From the NCBI GenBank assembly GCA_034669505.1, contig JAXDNJ010000001.1, positions 20,144 through 84,143 on the forward strand: a stretch of 64,000 nt of DNA, in the 5' to 3' direction. This document shows, one piece after another, positions 15,945 to 24,451 of this stretch. The position numbers and the translations under genes were made by a program. Below the pieces are notes generated by a model, which saw only the letters and a program-made list of their open reading frames with translations, was not told where the DNA came from and made no database searches. The stretch is from JAFASC01 sp034669505 (lineage in GTDB: Bacteria > Pseudomonadota > Alphaproteobacteria > Rhizobiales > Beijerinckiaceae). The first letter of the stretch is position 1. Every line of letters begins with the position of its first letter.

Positions 15945-18047
15945 TTAGGTCGCTGCGAGCTGGAAGAGCGCGAGCGAACGTGCACCGATAGAAAATGTTC
16001 CGCCTGGCCGCAGGATCACTGCCGGTGCGGGTACGCGGCCGCGAGCTTCCCGCGTATCAAAGACCTGGATCCACGCCGCCCCGGGCAAGTTCGAATCGAG
16101 CCGAAAATCCACCTTCTTATGATGCGCGTTGAGCAGAATAAGGAAGCGTTGGCCGTCAGCGGAATCGTTGCCGATTTGCATCCCGAGCGTGCGCCGCTCC
16201 TCCTCTCCCCAATCCTCGTTGGTCATTTCACGCCCTTCCGGCGCGAGCCAATAGACATCCTTCAAGTCGTTCTTGGCAACGCGGGCGCCGGTTAAATAAC
16301 GGCGGCGGCGAAAAACATCGTGACTGCGCCTGAGCTCAACGAGCAACTGAATGAAAGGCAGCAGATCCGGATCAACCCGCGCACCACGTTCCCAGTCCAG
16401 CCAGCTCGTCCCATTGTCCTGGCAATAGGCATTATTGTTGCCGCTTTGCGTGCGCGAAAACTCATCTCCCATGAGCAGCATCGGCGCGCCGACCGAAAAG
16501 AAGACGGTCGCCAGGAGATTGCGCTTCTGTTGCGCGCGCAGAGCCAGAAGGGCCGGGTCCTTCGTCGGGCCCTCGACGCCGCAATTCCAGGAAAGATTGT
16601 GTGGGTGGCCGTCCTTGTTGCCTTCCTGGTTCGCCTCGTTGTGCCGCTCGGCGTAGCTGACGAGGTCTTCGAGCGTGAATCCGTCATGCGAGCAGACATA
16701 TTGGATTGAAGACCAGGGCTGGCGTGCCCGCCTCTGAAAAGTTTCGCGTGAGCCCGTCAATGCGCGCGCAAGACCCGCGACCTGCCCGGTATCGCCGCGC
16801 CAGAAGGCGCGCATCGTATCGCGCGACTGGTCATTCCATTCGCTCCAGCCCGGCGGGAATTGCCCCAACCGGTAGCCGTCGGTTCCGACATCCCAAGGCT
16901 CGGCGATCAATTTGACGCGCGACAAGACCGGGTCCTGCCCGAGCGCACGCAGAAACCCGGCGCGGTCGGTAAAATCATACGGGTCGCGCGCCAGTGCCGG
17001 CGCTAGATCGAAGCGGAACCCGTCAATGTGGTAAGCCTCGACCCAATGGCGCAGGCTGTCCATGACCATCTGAAGCACGCGCGGATGGGCGAGATCGAGC
17101 GTGTTGCCGGTCCCCGTCACATCCCAGACAAAACGCGGATTATCCGGCGCGAGCTTGTAGTAGCTGCGATTGTCGATGCCGCGGAAGGACAGCGTCGGGC
17201 CGAGGTGATTACCTTCTGCCGTATGATTGTAGACGACGTCAAGGATGACCTCGATCTTTGCCTCGTGCAGCGTTCGGATCGCTGCTTTGAAATCGAGAAC
17301 GCCGTCACCTTCATTGCCGTAATAGCGCGGCTCCGGTGCGAAAAACGCCAGCGTCGAGTAACCCCAATAGTTTTTTAGACCTTTTTCGACGAGGAACTGG
17401 TCGTCGGCGAAAGCATGGATCGGCATGAGCTCGATCGCGGTCACGCCGAGCTTGACGAGATGCTCGACGACCGCGGGCTGCGCGAGTGCGGCATAGGTCC
17501 CGCGCATTGCCATCGGCACGTCAGGATGAAGCTGCGTTAGGCCCTTAACATGAGCCTCGTAAATGAGCGTGTCGCGCCAGGCATGCCGGGGCGGACGATC
17601 TCCACCCCAAATGTGGGAGGGGTCCTCAACGACGCATTTAGGCATCATCGGCGCGCTGTCGCGCGGATCCCTGACAAGATCCGCGCGCGGCGAGGTACGT
17701 CTGTAGCCGTAAACTGCGTCGTGCCAGCGGATGCGGCCGGCAAGCCGCCGCGCATAAGGGTCGATAAGGAGCTTGCGCGGATTGAACCGATGCCCGTGCG
17801 TCGGTTCATACGGCCCGTGTACGCGGTAGCCGTATAGCTGGCCGGGACGAAGCCCATTCACATAACCGTGCCAGACTTCGTCGGAACATTGCGGCAGGTA
17901 AAGCTGCTCGATTTCGCGCCGGCCGGTGGCATCGAAAAGGCAAAGTTCGACCGCGGTTGCATGCCCGGAGAATAGGGCGAAATTCACGCCCTTGCCGTCC
18001 CACGTCGCGCCGAGCGGCGCCGGCGACCCGTCTTCCAGGCGCGTCAT
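15945..18047 (-). CDS. glgX: Glycogen debranching enzyme
   Basis: A 700-aa isoamylase-type GH13_11 enzyme that removes alpha-1,6 branches from limit dextrins and supplies linear maltodextrins for MalQ, TreY and GlgE. An N-terminal CBM48 module spans roughly 10-110. Nucleophile D347 (IDGFRFD), acid E383 (KLIAEPWD) and the VCSHDGFTLED box are present. It lies 30 bases after otsA and 3 bases before treZ, so it belongs to the same transcript. Family length is typical. Confidence 0.95.
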   Translation of the reverse strand: MTRLEDGSPAPLGATWDGKGVNFALFSGHATAVELCLFDATGRREIEQLYLPQCSDEVWHGYVNGLRPGQLYGYRVHGPYEPTHGHRFNPRKLLIDPYARRLAGRIRWHDAVYGYRRTSPRADLVRDPRDSAPMMPKCVVEDPSHIWGGDRPPRHAWRDTLIYEAHVKGLTQLHPDVPMAMRGTYAALAQPAVVEHLVKLGVTAIELMPIHAFADDQFLVEKGLKNYWGYSTLAFFAPEPRYYGNEGDGVLDFKAAIRTLHEAKIEVILDVVYNHTAEGNHLGPTLSFRGIDNRSYYKLAPDNPRFVWDVTGTGNTLDLAHPRVLQMVMDSLRHWVEAYHIDGFRFDLAPALARDPYDFTDRAGFLRALGQDPVLSRVKLIAEPWDVGTDGYRLGQFPPGWSEWNDQSRDTMRAFWRGDTGQVAGLARALTGSRETFQRRARQPWSSIQYVCSHDGFTLEDLVSYAERHNEANQEGNKDGHPHNLSWNCGVEGPTKDPALLALRAQQKRNLLATVFFSVGAPMLLMGDEFSRTQSGNNNAYCQDNGTSWLDWERGARVDPDLLPFIQLLVELRRSHDVFRRRRYLTGARVAKNDLKDVYWLAPEGREMTNEDWGEEERRTLGMQIGNDSADGQRFLILLNAHHKKVDFRLDSNLPGAAWIQVFDTREARGRVPAPAVILRPGGTFSIGARSLALFQLAAT

Positions 18048-18077
18048 CTGGGCCGATCCCGGCGCCGTGCCGGCGGT

Positions 18078-19571
18078 TCAGCCGTCGAGCGTGGTCCAGA
18101 TCGGGGGGATAGCGCGGCCACCCATGGGCTGCGGCTGATCCTCCAGGAGGATGTCGAGGAAACTCTTCGACCAGTCCTCGACGCTGTTTTCTTCGAGCAC
18201 GTCCATCATCGCCCGCCACCGCTCTTTGCGTTCCTCAAGCGGCATGTTTAGGCCACGGGCGATCGCTGTTGCAACGCCTTGTTTGTCATACGGATTAACG
18301 ATGAGCGCGGCGTCGAGCTCCTGCGCCGCGCCGGCAAAGCGCGACAAGACGAGGACCCCCGGGTCCTGCGGCGATTGAGCGGCGACATATTCCTTGGCGA
18401 CGAGGTTCATCCCGTCGCGCACCGGGGTCACGAGCCCGACACGCGCCAGGCGGTAGAGGCCGGCGAGCGCTGTGCGGCTCATCGTCTTGTTCATGTACTG
18501 GACCGGCGTCCAGTCGAGGTCGCCATACTTGCCGTTGGTATTGCCGACCTGCTCGGCGACCAGCCGCTGCAGCTGCGCATAAGCCGGCACTTCGGAGCGC
18601 GACTTCGGCGTGACCTGCAGGAGCACGGTGCGCTTCTTCATGTCCGGATGGCGCTCAAGGAATGCTCCGAATGAGCTGATCCGTTCCGATATGCCCTTTG
18701 TGTAGTCAAGCCGGTCGACGCCGATGATCAGGCTCTTGCCGTCGAGGCTCGCCCGTGTGCGTTTGACGACAGTATTGTGCTCGGCGAGCCGCGCCTCCTC
18801 GGCGAAGGCGTCCGTGTCGATCGAGATTGGAAAGGCGCCGACGCGGAAGCGGCGGCCGAAGGCCTCCACCCAGCCGTCGCCGAGGGCCCGGCCCGACCCG
18901 CTTTTCTCGATGCAGCCGATGAAATTCTCCGCGTCGAGTTCGGTTTGGAAGCCCACCAGATCGTAGGCGGCGAAGGAGCGAAGCAAATCTTCGTAGGCGG
19001 GGAGGCCCGAGGCGACATCGTCAGGCGGCCACGGCACATGCAGGAAAAAGCCGATTCGATTGGAGAAGCCCATGTCGCGCAGCGCCCGCGCGAGCGGGAT
19101 GAGATGATAATCGTGGACCCAGATCGTGTCGCCTTCGTCGAGCAGCTTGGCGAGGCGCCGGGCGAACGAGCCGTTCACCCGGAAGAAGCCCGCCGTGTGC
19201 TGCGCCGAGTATTCGGCAAGATCGAGCCGGTAATGGCAGATCGGCCAAAGTGCCCGATTGGCGAAGCCGTGATAGAATTCTTCGAGGTCACGCCGGCTGA
19301 GGTCGGCCACTGCGTAACTCACCGGGCCGTAACTGCGCAGCGAGGTACTGGACTCGGGCATGTCGTTGGTCTTGCCGGACCAGCCGAACCACAGACCGCC
19401 GCGCGCCTTGAGAGCGGCGTCAAGCGCGACCGCGAGCCCGCCTGCCGCAGGAGTCCCGCTGGCGGTCGGAACGGGAACTCGATTCGAAACTACAACCAGC
19501 CGGCCCGTTTTCCGGCCTATCTTGGCCGCCGTCAGCGGCCTCGAGGGCTGCAGAATGTCGAGTTGACCCAT
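18078..19571 (-). CDS. otsA: Trehalose-6-phosphate synthase
   Basis: A 497-aa GT20 enzyme that joins glucose from UDP-glucose (or another NDP-glucose) to glucose-6-phosphate. Family motifs include RLVVVSNRVPVP near the N terminus, FLHVPWPP, VHDYHLIPLARALR, GVDRLDYTKGISER and GMNLVAKEYVAAQ. The ATG at 19571 is preferred; the longer frame upstream adds 54 residues with no family similarity. It is the first gene of the glucan/trehalose operon. No otsB (trehalose-6-phosphate phosphatase) is present in the window, and no phosphatase domain is fused, so the second step must be encoded elsewhere. Confidence 0.95.
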   Translation of the reverse strand: MGQLDILQPSRPLTAAKIGRKTGRLVVVSNRVPVPTASGTPAAGGLAVALDAALKARGGLWFGWSGKTNDMPESSTSLRSYGPVSYAVADLSRRDLEEFYHGFANRALWPICHYRLDLAEYSAQHTAGFFRVNGSFARRLAKLLDEGDTIWVHDYHLIPLARALRDMGFSNRIGFFLHVPWPPDDVASGLPAYEDLLRSFAAYDLVGFQTELDAENFIGCIEKSGSGRALGDGWVEAFGRRFRVGAFPISIDTDAFAEEARLAEHNTVVKRTRASLDGKSLIIGVDRLDYTKGISERISSFGAFLERHPDMKKRTVLLQVTPKSRSEVPAYAQLQRLVAEQVGNTNGKYGDLDWTPVQYMNKTMSRTALAGLYRLARVGLVTPVRDGMNLVAKEYVAAQSPQDPGVLVLSRFAGAAQELDAALIVNPYDKQGVATAIARGLNMPLEERKERWRAMMDVLEENSVEDWSKSFLDILLEDQPQPMGGRAIPPIWTTLDG

Positions 19572-19922
19572 CTTAAACGAAAGCCTCGGCAATTCACTTC
19601 GGACCGATAACGCCGTCCCCTTGGGCTTCGTTGCCAAGCGCGGCGTTAATCTTTGACCACGGCGTGCACAGCAGAAGCGCGCGCGGGGCGTGGGTGATTG
19701 CTTGGCTGGCATACAAAAGCCGCGCCATAACATTTGCTTAGGCGGGGATTTTGAGCTGGCGTTGCCACTCTGCCACGCGGGCAGGCGAAACGATTCGGCC
19801 TCGCGGCCAAAGGGGCTGGTTTCGCTGGCATCGCTGCGGCATTTGCGTTAAGGCTCCGAGCTGTTTCGATCGAACAGGCCTGGGCTGATCGAACCCCGAG
19901 ATTCAACCGGAACTTTTTCTGC
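19572..19922. promoter_or_regulatory. Divergent control region between otsA and the lipid cassette
   Basis: These 351 bases hold no credible gene. They must carry the promoter of the minus-strand glucan operon and probably that of the plus-strand synthase gene. An operator-like imperfect palindrome, CTGTT-TCGATCG-AACAG, lies at 19861-19877, about 45 bases before the GTG at 19923. I looked for the alphaproteobacterial EcfG stress promoter (GGAAC-N16/17-CGTT) because trehalose genes often have one, and did not find it in the orientation needed for otsA. Confidence 0.4.
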
Positions 19923-21152
19923 GTGGCCCGACACAACAGTCTCAGCGACTACGCTACGAAGCGCGCTCGATTGGCGGGGAAATCCGTCCTCGACTTTGCA
20001 AACCCGTTCTTCGCCCCTCTCGACCGTCTCGGGCAGGAGGCGGAACGGCGCGGCGATTATTTCGTCAGCTTCGCCAATTATGATTATCTGGGCTTGGCCA
20101 GCCATCCCAGGGTCAAAGCAGATGCCGCCGAGGCGCTCGAGACGCTCGGCGTCGGCGCCTTGGCATCGCGCCTTGTCGGCGGCGAGCGCTCGACCCATCA
20201 TCTGCTTGAGGAAGAGATCGCGTCGTTCCTTGGCACGGAGACGTCGCTCGCGCTGGTATCAGGCTATCTCACGAACCTTACCACGATCACACACCTGATG
20301 GCCGGTCGCGACGCTCTGTTCATCGACGAGCTGTCGCACAACAGCATTGTCACCGCGGCAAGGAGTTCGGGCGCCGAGGTCGCAGTCTTCCGCCACAACG
20401 ATCTGGATCATCTCGACGATCTCCTGGCCAACAACCGGGAGAACTACCGCAATGTGCTCATCGTCGTCGAAGCGCTCTATAGTATGGACGGCGACATCGT
20501 CGATCTGCCACGCCTCGTCGAGATCAAGGAGCGTCATCAAGCCTGGCTGCTTGTCGACGAAGCACATTCGATCGGCGTGCTCGGCGCCACTGGCCGCGGC
20601 ATTTGCGAACATGCCGGCGTCGATCCGAACCGCGTCGACCTGATCATCGGCACGCTATCGAAGACGTTCGCCTCCTGTGGTGGCTTCATCGCCGCCAAGC
20701 GCGACATCACCCACTGGCTGAGTTACACGCTGCCTGGTTTTGTTTACAGCGTCGGCCTGTCGCCGGTGATCACGGCAGCCGCGCGCACCGCCCTGCAGCT
20801 CATGCAGGAGGAGACCTGGCGGATTGAGCGGCTGGCGCAGAACGCCGAATTGTTCCGGCAATGTGCGCTCGAAGCGGGGCTCGATACGGGGCCGGCCATA
20901 GGACGCGGTGTGGTCCCGATCCTGTTCGGATCGAGTCGCGAGACGATGCTCGCGTCGCAGCACCTCTTGGACCACGGCTTCTACTGCCCGCCGATCGTGC
21001 AGATCGGGGTTCCCAAGGACCAGCCACGGCTCAGGTTCTTCATCTCCGCAAGCCACAATGAAGACGACATCCGTGGGGTGATCGCCACCCTCGGAACCCG
21101 GCCGTCCGTCGTACCCGAGGCAGCTCTCCAAGTGGCCAGCGCGGCGAGCTGA
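19923..21152 (+). CDS. Alpha-oxoamine synthase, serine palmitoyltransferase-like
   Basis: A 409-aa PLP enzyme of the alpha-oxoamine synthase family (serine palmitoyltransferase, 8-amino-7-oxononanoate synthase, KBL, ALA synthase). These condense an amino acid with an acyl thioester and lose CO2. Schiff-base lysine K247 lies in GTLSKTF, D212 and H215 in LVDEAHS, and ring-stacking H139 in ELSHN. The start is GTG with a weak GGA upstream. Sequence alone does not separate the subfamilies. The next genes encode a DES1-like sphingolipid desaturase and an FA2H-like hydroxylase, so formation of a 3-ketosphinganine-type base is the best guess. No acyl carrier protein, ketoreductase or ceramide synthase gene is adjacent. 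Confidence 0.75.
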   Translation: MARHNSLSDYATKRARLAGKSVLDFANPFFAPLDRLGQEAERRGDYFVSFANYDYLGLASHPRVKADAAEALETLGVGALASRLVGGERSTHHLLEEEIASFLGTETSLALVSGYLTNLTTITHLMAGRDALFIDELSHNSIVTAARSSGAEVAVFRHNDLDHLDDLLANNRENYRNVLIVVEALYSMDGDIVDLPRLVEIKERHQAWLLVDEAHSIGVLGATGRGICEHAGVDPNRVDLIIGTLSKTFASCGGFIAAKRDITHWLSYTLPGFVYSVGLSPVITAAARTALQLMQEETWRIERLAQNAELFRQCALEAGLDTGPAIGRGVVPILFGSSRETMLASQHLLDHGFYCPPIVQIGVPKDQPRLRFFISASHNEDDIRGVIATLGTRPSVVPEAALQVASAAS

Positions 21153-21394
21153 TTGTTTGGAGCCCTTCCATCCCGCCTTCTTGGCGTCATGTATCGCTGC
21201 TAAGGCCTGCCCGCCAATGTCCGCGCTCGATGTCGTGCCGGTCTGGGGCTCGACGCCTTCCTGGCGCCCGCCGCGGTGGACAGCTGGTCGCGTATATACG
21301 AGAAGCAGTTTGTCAGGCCGGCCACAAGCACGCGAGAGGCGGCGGCGAGCAGCGCGGGCGGAAATAGCGAAACACTGGCGCGAGGGTTGGTTTG

Positions 21395-22435
21395 ATGAAT
21401 CGTCAGATGGATATATCGGAAGCGACATCGGCGGACCGTTCGCATATCGAGCGGCGCCGGGAAATCCTCGCGGCGCATCCTGAGATTCGCGCGCTGATCG
21501 GGCGCGACCGCATGACCGCGTGGATCACGATCTGCGTCGTCATCGGGCAGATGTGCCTCGCCGCGCTGTTCGGCGAATTGGGACTGCGCTATTGGTGGCT
21601 GGCGCTCATTGGCGCTTACGCGATTGGCGCCTTTGCCAACCATGCGATGTTCGTCGTCATTCACGACGCGATCCACAATCTTGTCTTCAAGGATCCTCGG
21701 TTGAACAAGCTTACCGCGATCCTGGCGGACCTACCGAATGCTTTTCCGACCGCAATGGGCTTTCGGGCCTATCACATCAAGCACCATTCGCATTTGAGCA
21801 CCTATGACTACGATGCCGACGTGCCGAGCGATTGGGAAGCGCGGCTCGTCGGCAATCGCTGGTACATGAAGGCCGCCTGGCTGTTCTTTTTCTTGGTGTT
21901 CCAGCTCCTGCGCATCAGCCGCCTCAAAGGCACCGTACCCGGCATTTTCAGCAGCCGCTGGTCGATGGTCAACATCGGTGCAATTATCATGTGCGATATC
22001 GTCGTGCTGTTCCTGTTTGGACCGAACGCGCTGCTCTATCTGCTCGCCTCGTTCTGGTTCTCGGTCGGGTTGCATCCGCTCGGCGCGCGCTGGATCCAGG
22101 AGCATTATGCGCTCGCGCCGGGCCAGGGCACGTTCGACTATTACGGTCCCTTAAACCGCATTCAGCTCAACATCGGCTATCACAACGAGCATCACGATTT
22201 TCCTGACGTGCCGTGGAGCCGCTTGCCGGAATTGAAGGCGATGGCGCCCGAATATTACGATGGGCTGCACGCCCATTATTCGTGGACGAAACTGTTCTTC
22301 GCCTTTATCTTCGATCCGCGTTATTCGCTGCATACGCGCACGGAAAACATGCCGGTACGTGAGCGAGTGGCGGTGTCGAGCTCGCCTGTTTCCTATGGCG
22401 AACCGGCCCTTACGGCCCAAAGGTCATCCGCATGA
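21395..22435 (+). CDS. Fatty acid desaturase, sphingolipid delta-4 desaturase (DES1/DEGS)-like
   Basis: A 346-aa membrane di-iron desaturase. Histidine boxes HDAIH (90-94), HIKHH (127-131) and HNEHH (263-267) are present. The stretches SVGLHPLGARWIQEHY and YYGPLNRIQLNIGYHNEHHDFP closely recall eukaryotic dihydroceramide delta-4 desaturases rather than ordinary acyl-lipid desaturases. Hydrophobic segments lie near 42-64, 66-86, 158-175 and 192-225. The ATG at 21395 is preferred over the TTG three bases earlier. The stop overlaps the next start (ATGA), so the two are probably co-translated. The likely substrate is the product of the synthase encoded upstream, in the inner membrane. A gap of 242 bases separates it from that gene. 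The family call is firm; substrate and regiochemistry are inferred. Confidence 0.85.
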   Translation: MNRQMDISEATSADRSHIERRREILAAHPEIRALIGRDRMTAWITICVVIGQMCLAALFGELGLRYWWLALIGAYAIGAFANHAMFVVIHDAIHNLVFKDPRLNKLTAILADLPNAFPTAMGFRAYHIKHHSHLSTYDYDADVPSDWEARLVGNRWYMKAAWLFFFLVFQLLRISRLKGTVPGIFSSRWSMVNIGAIIMCDIVVLFLFGPNALLYLLASFWFSVGLHPLGARWIQEHYALAPGQGTFDYYGPLNRIQLNIGYHNEHHDFPDVPWSRLPELKAMAPEYYDGLHAHYSWTKLFFAFIFDPRYSLHTRTENMPVRERVAVSSSPVSYGEPALTAQRSSA

Positions 22436-23091
22436 CCACGCGAACAGGACCTGACGGTGCTGCATTGGCGGAGTACCTGACCGCCTCCCCACGTTTGTTC
22501 GAGAATCCGCTCCTCGACAAATTCTCGCGCGTGCACTGGACGGTTCCGCTTTACGTCTACGCCCCGGCGATTGCGATTCTGGCTTGCCTCAGCTTCGCAA
22601 AGGTGAGCGTTGCCGCCGCGCTCGGCTGCATGCTGGTTGGTTACCTCGCCTGGACGCTGACCGAGTATTTCGGCCATCGCTATCTCTTCCATTGGGAATT
22701 TCCCGGTGAATTCGGCAAGCGGCTGCACTTCCTCATTCACGGCGTGCATCACGACCATCCGAGCGATCCGTTGCGGCTTGTCATGCCGGTCTTGCTCAGC
22801 GGGCCGATCCTGCTAGTGGCCTTCGGAGTAATCGGACTTGTTTTTGGATTTCCATTGACATGGCCGGTGCTCGCCGGCTTCACCGCGGGCTATCTCGCCT
22901 ACGACATGGTACATTATCACGTGCATCACCGGGAGCCCACGACCCGCTTCGGCCGCATGCTGCGGCGCGTCCACATGCTGCATCACTTCCGCGACCATGA
23001 TCGCGGCTTCGGCGTCAGCGCGCCCTGGTGGGACTACGCTTTTGGCACCGGCTATTCGGGCGAGAACGCACGCCGCTCGGGCGACAGCTGA
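22432..23091 (+). CDS. Fatty acid hydroxylase superfamily protein, FA2H/SCS7-like
   Basis: A 219-aa membrane di-iron hydroxylase. Histidine clusters are H82-H87 (HRYLFH), H103-H109 (HGVHHDH), H161-H166 (HYHVHH) and H181-H185 (HMLHH), followed by DRGFGVSAPWWDYAFGT. This order and the closing motif match ceramide fatty-acid 2-hydroxylases; the N-terminal cytochrome b5 domain of many eukaryotic forms is absent. Hydrophobic segments lie near 38-75, 117-140 and 143-158. Its ATG overlaps the desaturase stop. A 2-hydroxylated acyl chain on a sphingoid lipid is the likely product, inferred from family and neighbours. The electron donor is not encoded nearby. Confidence 0.83.
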   Translation: MTTRTGPDGAALAEYLTASPRLFENPLLDKFSRVHWTVPLYVYAPAIAILACLSFAKVSVAAALGCMLVGYLAWTLTEYFGHRYLFHWEFPGEFGKRLHFLIHGVHHDHPSDPLRLVMPVLLSGPILLVAFGVIGLVFGFPLTWPVLAGFTAGYLAYDMVHYHVHHREPTTRFGRMLRRVHMLHHFRDHDRGFGVSAPWWDYAFGTGYSGENARRSGDS

Positions 23092-23259
23092 AGGCGAACC
23101 AACGGCAGTGCGATCCGTCGGCCACACCCCGAAATCCCTGACAATTGGCTGCGGAGAACTCCGTCACGCCCTTGATCGTAACTATCGTGCGCTATCTTTA
23201 GTTGCGGGTTTCTGATTCGGGCGGCGGTCCGCTCGCATGTTCTGGCGCGGTATTTCTGC

Positions 23260-24426
23260 ATGAGCAGTCGTTGGAGTGTACTCGGATTATTGTTTCTCGT
23301 TCGAACGACAATGGCGTTTCAGTTCGAATCCGTCGCCGCCATCGGGCCCGTTCTGCAGCACGAATTTAATGTCGGCCTTCCCGACATCGGTCTGCTGATC
23401 GGCCTTTATCTCTTGCCGGGTGTGGTGATCGCGCTGCCGGGCGGTGCGATCGGGCGAGCACTTGGCGACAAGCGCACCGTTTTGCTCGGTTGCGTTGTCA
23501 TGTTCATCGGCAACCTGATCATGGCTTTTTCCGACATTTGGGCTGCGCAAATTGGCGGGAGATTGCTGACCGGAGTTGGCGGCGTGATGGTCAACGTCAT
23601 CACTGCAAAAATGGTGGCGGATTGGTTTAGCGAACGCGAAATGTCCACCGCCATGGCGCTATTTCTCAATTCATGGCCGTTCGGTATTGCGGTCGCGCTG
23701 CTGGCTCTGCCCCCGTTGGGAGTTGCGGAAGGCTACAAAACGGTTTTCCTGCTGGGCGCGGATTTCGTCGGCGCTGCGACCCTGCTGCTGGCTTTCGCCT
23801 ACAAAGACCGCCCGCCCGAAATCGCACGTGACCGGTCGCCGCGCATGGGAATGCCGACGATCCTCCTCGTCACCGTTGCCGGACTGATCTGGGGCTTTTT
23901 TAATACGGCCGTCGCGATGCTGTTCTCGTTCGGCATTAGTGTTCTGATGGAACACGGCTGGACGATCACCTCAAGCGCGTCCGTGGTGAGCCTGGTTCTC
24001 TGGCTGACGATTTTCATGATACCGCTTGGCGGGGTCACCGCCGATCGCATTAGCGGCAAGGGCATGCTCATCGGCGCGACCACGTTGATTTCGGCGATTC
24101 TGCTGTTTGCCGCCTCGCGAACCGATTACCCGGTTGCGGTGTTGATTGCGTTTGGATTGATCGGCGCTTTTCCCGCGGGCGCGATGATGGCGCTGCCGGC
24201 GTCGGCGCTGAAGGCTCACAATCGCGCGGGCGGTATGGCGGTTTTTTACACTGTCTTCTATTTATGCATGTCGCTCGGGCCGGTCATTGCCGGGCGGCTT
24301 GCCGGCTATACCGGGCGTGCCGCAACGGCGTTCGACTTCGGCGCGGCTCTCCTTGCCGCCTGCCCAATTCTCCTCGGTGCTTTCATGGTTCTGCGCCGGG
24401 GGTCGGTGCACGAAATCACTATCTGA
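23260..24426 (+). CDS. MFS transporter
   Basis: A 388-aa inner-membrane protein with about 12 hydrophobic segments and a short central loop around 185-205. The motif-A-like GGAIGRALGDKRTVL after the second segment is typical of the major facilitator superfamily. The substrate cannot be told from the sequence; the cyanate/nitrate-type MFS branch is a possibility only. It starts 168 bases after the hydroxylase gene, so it may or may not be part of the lipid cassette. It ends 18 bases before the convergent paaE stop. Confidence 0.8.
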   Translation: MSSRWSVLGLLFLVRTTMAFQFESVAAIGPVLQHEFNVGLPDIGLLIGLYLLPGVVIALPGGAIGRALGDKRTVLLGCVVMFIGNLIMAFSDIWAAQIGGRLLTGVGGVMVNVITAKMVADWFSEREMSTAMALFLNSWPFGIAVALLALPPLGVAEGYKTVFLLGADFVGAATLLLAFAYKDRPPEIARDRSPRMGMPTILLVTVAGLIWGFFNTAVAMLFSFGISVLMEHGWTITSSASVVSLVLWLTIFMIPLGGVTADRISGKGMLIGATTLISAILLFAASRTDYPVAVLIAFGLIGAFPAGAMMALPASALKAHNRAGGMAVFYTVFYLCMSLGPVIAGRLAGYTGRAATAFDFGAALLAACPILLGAFMVLRRGSVHEITI

Positions 24427-24451
24427 TGTATTCGCGGACATCCGCTACATC
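24425..24451. terminator. Hairpin between convergent MFS and paaE genes
   Basis: GATGTA (24425-24430) pairs with TACATC (24446-24451), and GCGGA (24434-24438) with TCCGC (24441-24445), with a TTC bulge. The structure covers both stop codons and could act in both directions. No T tract follows, so it is a likely but unproven bidirectional terminator. Confidence 0.45.

Noticed and set aside
19572..19922. EcfG general-stress promoter in front of otsA
   Set aside because: No GGAAC-N16/17-CGTT arrangement was found on the minus strand; a lone GGAAC at 19909-19913 is on the other strand and lacks a -10 partner.
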